A stretch of 46,770 nt of DNA, taken from an alpha proteobacterium SCGC AAA028-D10. Its GTDB lineage: Bacteria > Pseudomonadota > Alphaproteobacteria > Pelagibacterales > Pelagibacteraceae. The notes below the pieces were generated by a model that was not told the origin of the DNA, ran no database searches, and saw only the letters and a program-made list of their open reading frames with translations. Positions 44,954-46,770 of the stretch are shown here, in pieces (the stretch's first letter is position 1; the number at the start of each line of letters is the position of its first letter). The stretch covers positions 129,379 to 176,148 of the forward strand of contig AZOF01000001.1 of assembly GCA_000510845.1 (NCBI GenBank), in the 5' to 3' direction. The position numbers and the translations under genes were made by a program.

Positions 44954-46359
44954 AAAATCTTATTCCAGAATTAGTTATATTATTAAGCTCATTCTCTTTA
45001 TTAATTACTGGAGTTTTTTCTAAAACTTTTAATAAAATAATAAATTATATCATTATTGTATTGCTAGCAGCTTTAATTTTTGTTGTTTATTTTAACTTTG
45101 CATCATCTGTTACCTTGTTCGGCAACAGTTACACTATTGATCCATTGTCGAATTTTATGAAGACTTTAGTTTTGATTTCAGTTTTATTTACAATGTTAAT
45201 TTCAAACACTTATCTTGAAAGATTAAAGATTGCTAAATTTGAGTACCCAATCATTCTATTGCTATCCACACTTGGAATGTTTGTAATGATTAGTGCTAAT
45301 AACTTAATTGTTTTTTATTTAGGATTAGAGCTTCAATCTTTATGTCTTTATGTACTTGCAGCCATTAATACTAAGTCTCTCAAATCTTCAGAAGCTGGCT
45401 TAAAATACTTTGTTTTAGGCTCTTTATCATCAGGTCTATTATTATATGGATGTTCTTTAGTTTACGGATTTACAGGTTCAGTTGATTATTCAGAAATAGC
45501 CAAAGTTGCAACTGAACAGAGTGGAGCTTTAAAATTTGGTTTAGTTTTTATTCTTTGCGGAATTGCATTTAAAATATCAGCAGTACCATTTCATATGTGG
45601 TCTCCAGACGTTTATGAAGGATCACCTACATCCGTTACAACATTCTTTGCTATGGCGCCAAAAGTTGCTGCAATTGCAGCTTTAATAAAATTTTTAAACG
45701 TTCCTTACGCAAACTTCATAAGTGAATGGAGAACAATTGTTATAGTTCTATCTATTGCATCTATGTTCCTAGGTGCTGTTGCTGCAATAGGACAAAGCAA
45801 TTTAAAACGACTGATGGCTTATAGCTCAATTGGTCATGTTGGCTTTATTCTTGCAGGTCTTGCTATAGCAACACCTCAGTCATTAAGCGCTGTATTAGTT
45901 TATTTGGTTATTTATGTGTTTATGAATATTGGAGTGTTTGCTTGCATTATGTCTTTAAATCGAAATGGAGTTTATTTTGAAAATATTTCTGATCTATCAG
46001 GACTTTCAAAACACCATCCGCTTATCGCAATTTGTTTAACAATATTAACATTTTCTTTAGCAGGGATTCCTCCGCTTGCGGGATTTTTTGCTAAATTTTA
46101 TATCTTCTTAGCCATCATTCAGCAAAAAATTTACTATCTTGCTGTTGTTGGATTGTTATCTGCTGTGATTGCAGCATTTTATTATTTACGAATAATAAAA
46201 GTTATTTACTTTGATGCCGCTAAAGAGAGTTACGAGAAAAATTCTAATTATGGTATAAAATTTTCACTTATTTTTTCTACAGTTGTAATATTATTTTATT
46301 TTATTGATCCATCAACACTTAATACAATCGTAGAAAGTATTACAAAAAATATAAAATAA
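44950..46359 (+). CDS. nuoN: NADH-quinone oxidoreductase subunit N (antiporter-like)
   Basis: NuoN (ND2), third antiporter-like subunit and last of the operon. In 469 residues: FYLGLELQSLCLYVLAA with the conserved glutamate, AVPFHMWSPDVYEGSPTSVTTFFAMAPKVA, and AYSSIGHVGFILAGLA. The stop is directly followed by the birA ATG with no base between, so birA is probably co-transcribed with nuo. Confidence 0.98.
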   Translation: MKNLIPELVILLSSFSLLITGVFSKTFNKIINYIIIVLLAALIFVVYFNFASSVTLFGNSYTIDPLSNFMKTLVLISVLFTMLISNTYLERLKIAKFEYPIILLLSTLGMFVMISANNLIVFYLGLELQSLCLYVLAAINTKSLKSSEAGLKYFVLGSLSSGLLLYGCSLVYGFTGSVDYSEIAKVATEQSGALKFGLVFILCGIAFKISAVPFHMWSPDVYEGSPTSVTTFFAMAPKVAAIAALIKFLNVPYANFISEWRTIVIVLSIASMFLGAVAAIGQSNLKRLMAYSSIGHVGFILAGLAIATPQSLSAVLVYLVIYVFMNIGVFACIMSLNRNGVYFENISDLSGLSKHHPLIAICLTILTFSLAGIPPLAGFFAKFYIFLAIIQQKIYYLAVVGLLSAVIAAFYYLRIIKVIYFDAAKESYEKNSNYGIKFSLIFSTVVILFYFIDPSTLNTIVESITKNIK

Positions 46360-46770
46360 ATGAGCTTGCCTATTTTTAATTTTACAAAAATAGAGAGCAC
46401 TAATGATTTTGCTAGATCATTAATTACCGAACATAAAATTTTTAAAGGTATTATTATTGCTGATGAACAAACAAAGGGTCGAGGTAGATATGGTAATCAA
46501 TGGAGTTCGCCAAAAGGAAATTTATATTTTACTATTTTCTTTCCAATTTTAAGAACTAATTTAAAAAAAATTCAGTTTCTTGTTCAATTGCAAATTAGAA
46601 ATATCTTAAAAAGTTATAAAATTAAAAATATCACTCTAAAGTGGCCTAATGACCTTTATATTAACAAAAAGAAGGTATGTGGAATTTTGCAAGAAAGTAT
46701 TGTCTCAGGCAGATTTTTTTTAATTGTTGGGATTGGTATTAATGTAAAATCTTCTCCGATGATAAAAAAA
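46360..46770 (+). CDS. birA: Biotin--[acetyl-CoA-carboxylase] ligase, 5' part (cut by window end)
   Basis: BirA attaches biotin to the AccB lysine. The visible 137 residues start directly with the catalytic domain: an early ESTN motif, GRGRYG at 40-45 (the biotinyl-AMP loop) with WSSPKGNLYFT, and KWPNDLY at 94-100 followed by VCGILQES. The N-terminal helix-turn-helix domain of the E. coli repressor is absent, so this is a pure ligase and not a transcriptional regulator. nuoN-birA is a conserved alphaproteobacterial order. The reading frame is open to the right edge. Confidence 0.96.
   Translation, partial: MSLPIFNFTKIESTNDFARSLITEHKIFKGIIIADEQTKGRGRYGNQWSSPKGNLYFTIFFPILRTNLKKIQFLVQLQIRNILKSYKIKNITLKWPNDLYINKKKVCGILQESIVSGRFFLIVGIGINVKSSPMIKK

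Noticed and set aside
32608..46359. Extra or lineage-specific genes inserted in the nuo operon
   Set aside because: All 14 genes are contiguous with overlaps or gaps of at most 2 bp, in canonical order, leaving no inserted gene.

Overview
This window comes from an AT-rich (about 30% G+C by eye), tightly packed alphaproteobacterial chromosome, most like a streamlined marine lineage of the SAR11/Pelagibacterales type. The evidence is an NDUFA12-type complex I accessory protein beside accC-accB-aroQ, an unbroken nuoA-N operon followed directly by birA, an Rrf2/IscR regulator heading a suf operon, and very short or negative intergenic distances. TGA is a normal stop codon: it ends iscR and nuoA and is the recoding stop in prfB. 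The genus cannot be fixed from the sequence alone. I found no rRNA, CRISPR array, phage or transposon.

Layout. Positions 1-5346: the start of purM, an Hda/DnaA-like ATPase, a short RNase D, aspS, a stand-alone protein matching the C-terminal (TSCPD-type) part of B12-dependent ribonucleotide reductase, and the NDUFA12-like protein. Positions 5350-10547: accC, accB and aroQ on the minus strand, thiS-thiG on the plus strand, and an RNase E/G with no cysteine residue. Positions 10724-17150: prfB with its programmed +1 frameshift, an AsmA/YhdP-like envelope protein, tyrS, anmK and an alpha/beta hydrolase. Positions 17228-24596: an IscR-type operator and promoter, then iscR-iscS-sufB-sufC-sufD-sufS-sufU-sufT-sufA, an iron-sulfur cluster assembly operon. 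Positions 24586-32496: nadK, zapE, an EamA exporter, tRNA-Thr(UGU), a small membrane protein, the glutamate/aspartate ABC importer gltIJKL, a quinone oxidoreductase and a TPR lipoprotein-sized periplasmic protein. Positions 32608-46359: the complete 14-gene NADH:quinone oxidoreductase operon, running into a partial birA at the window end.

The genes connect. The suf operon makes the Fe-S clusters that NuoB, NuoE, NuoF, NuoG and NuoI need. The NDUFA12-like protein serves the same complex I. BirA, at the far end, would biotinylate AccB. All convergent gene pairs overlap or abut, leaving no room for ordinary intrinsic terminators.

This is mostly core housekeeping DNA and I do not see a convincing undescribed multi-gene system. 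The most interesting points are molecular: a cysteine-free RNase E lacking the Zn-link, an orphan NrdJ C-terminal domain, a substituted P-loop glycine in GltL, a predicted IscR operator over the suf promoter, a perfect 16-bp hairpin between gltI and gltJ, and thiS glycine codons that also form the ribosome binding site of thiG.
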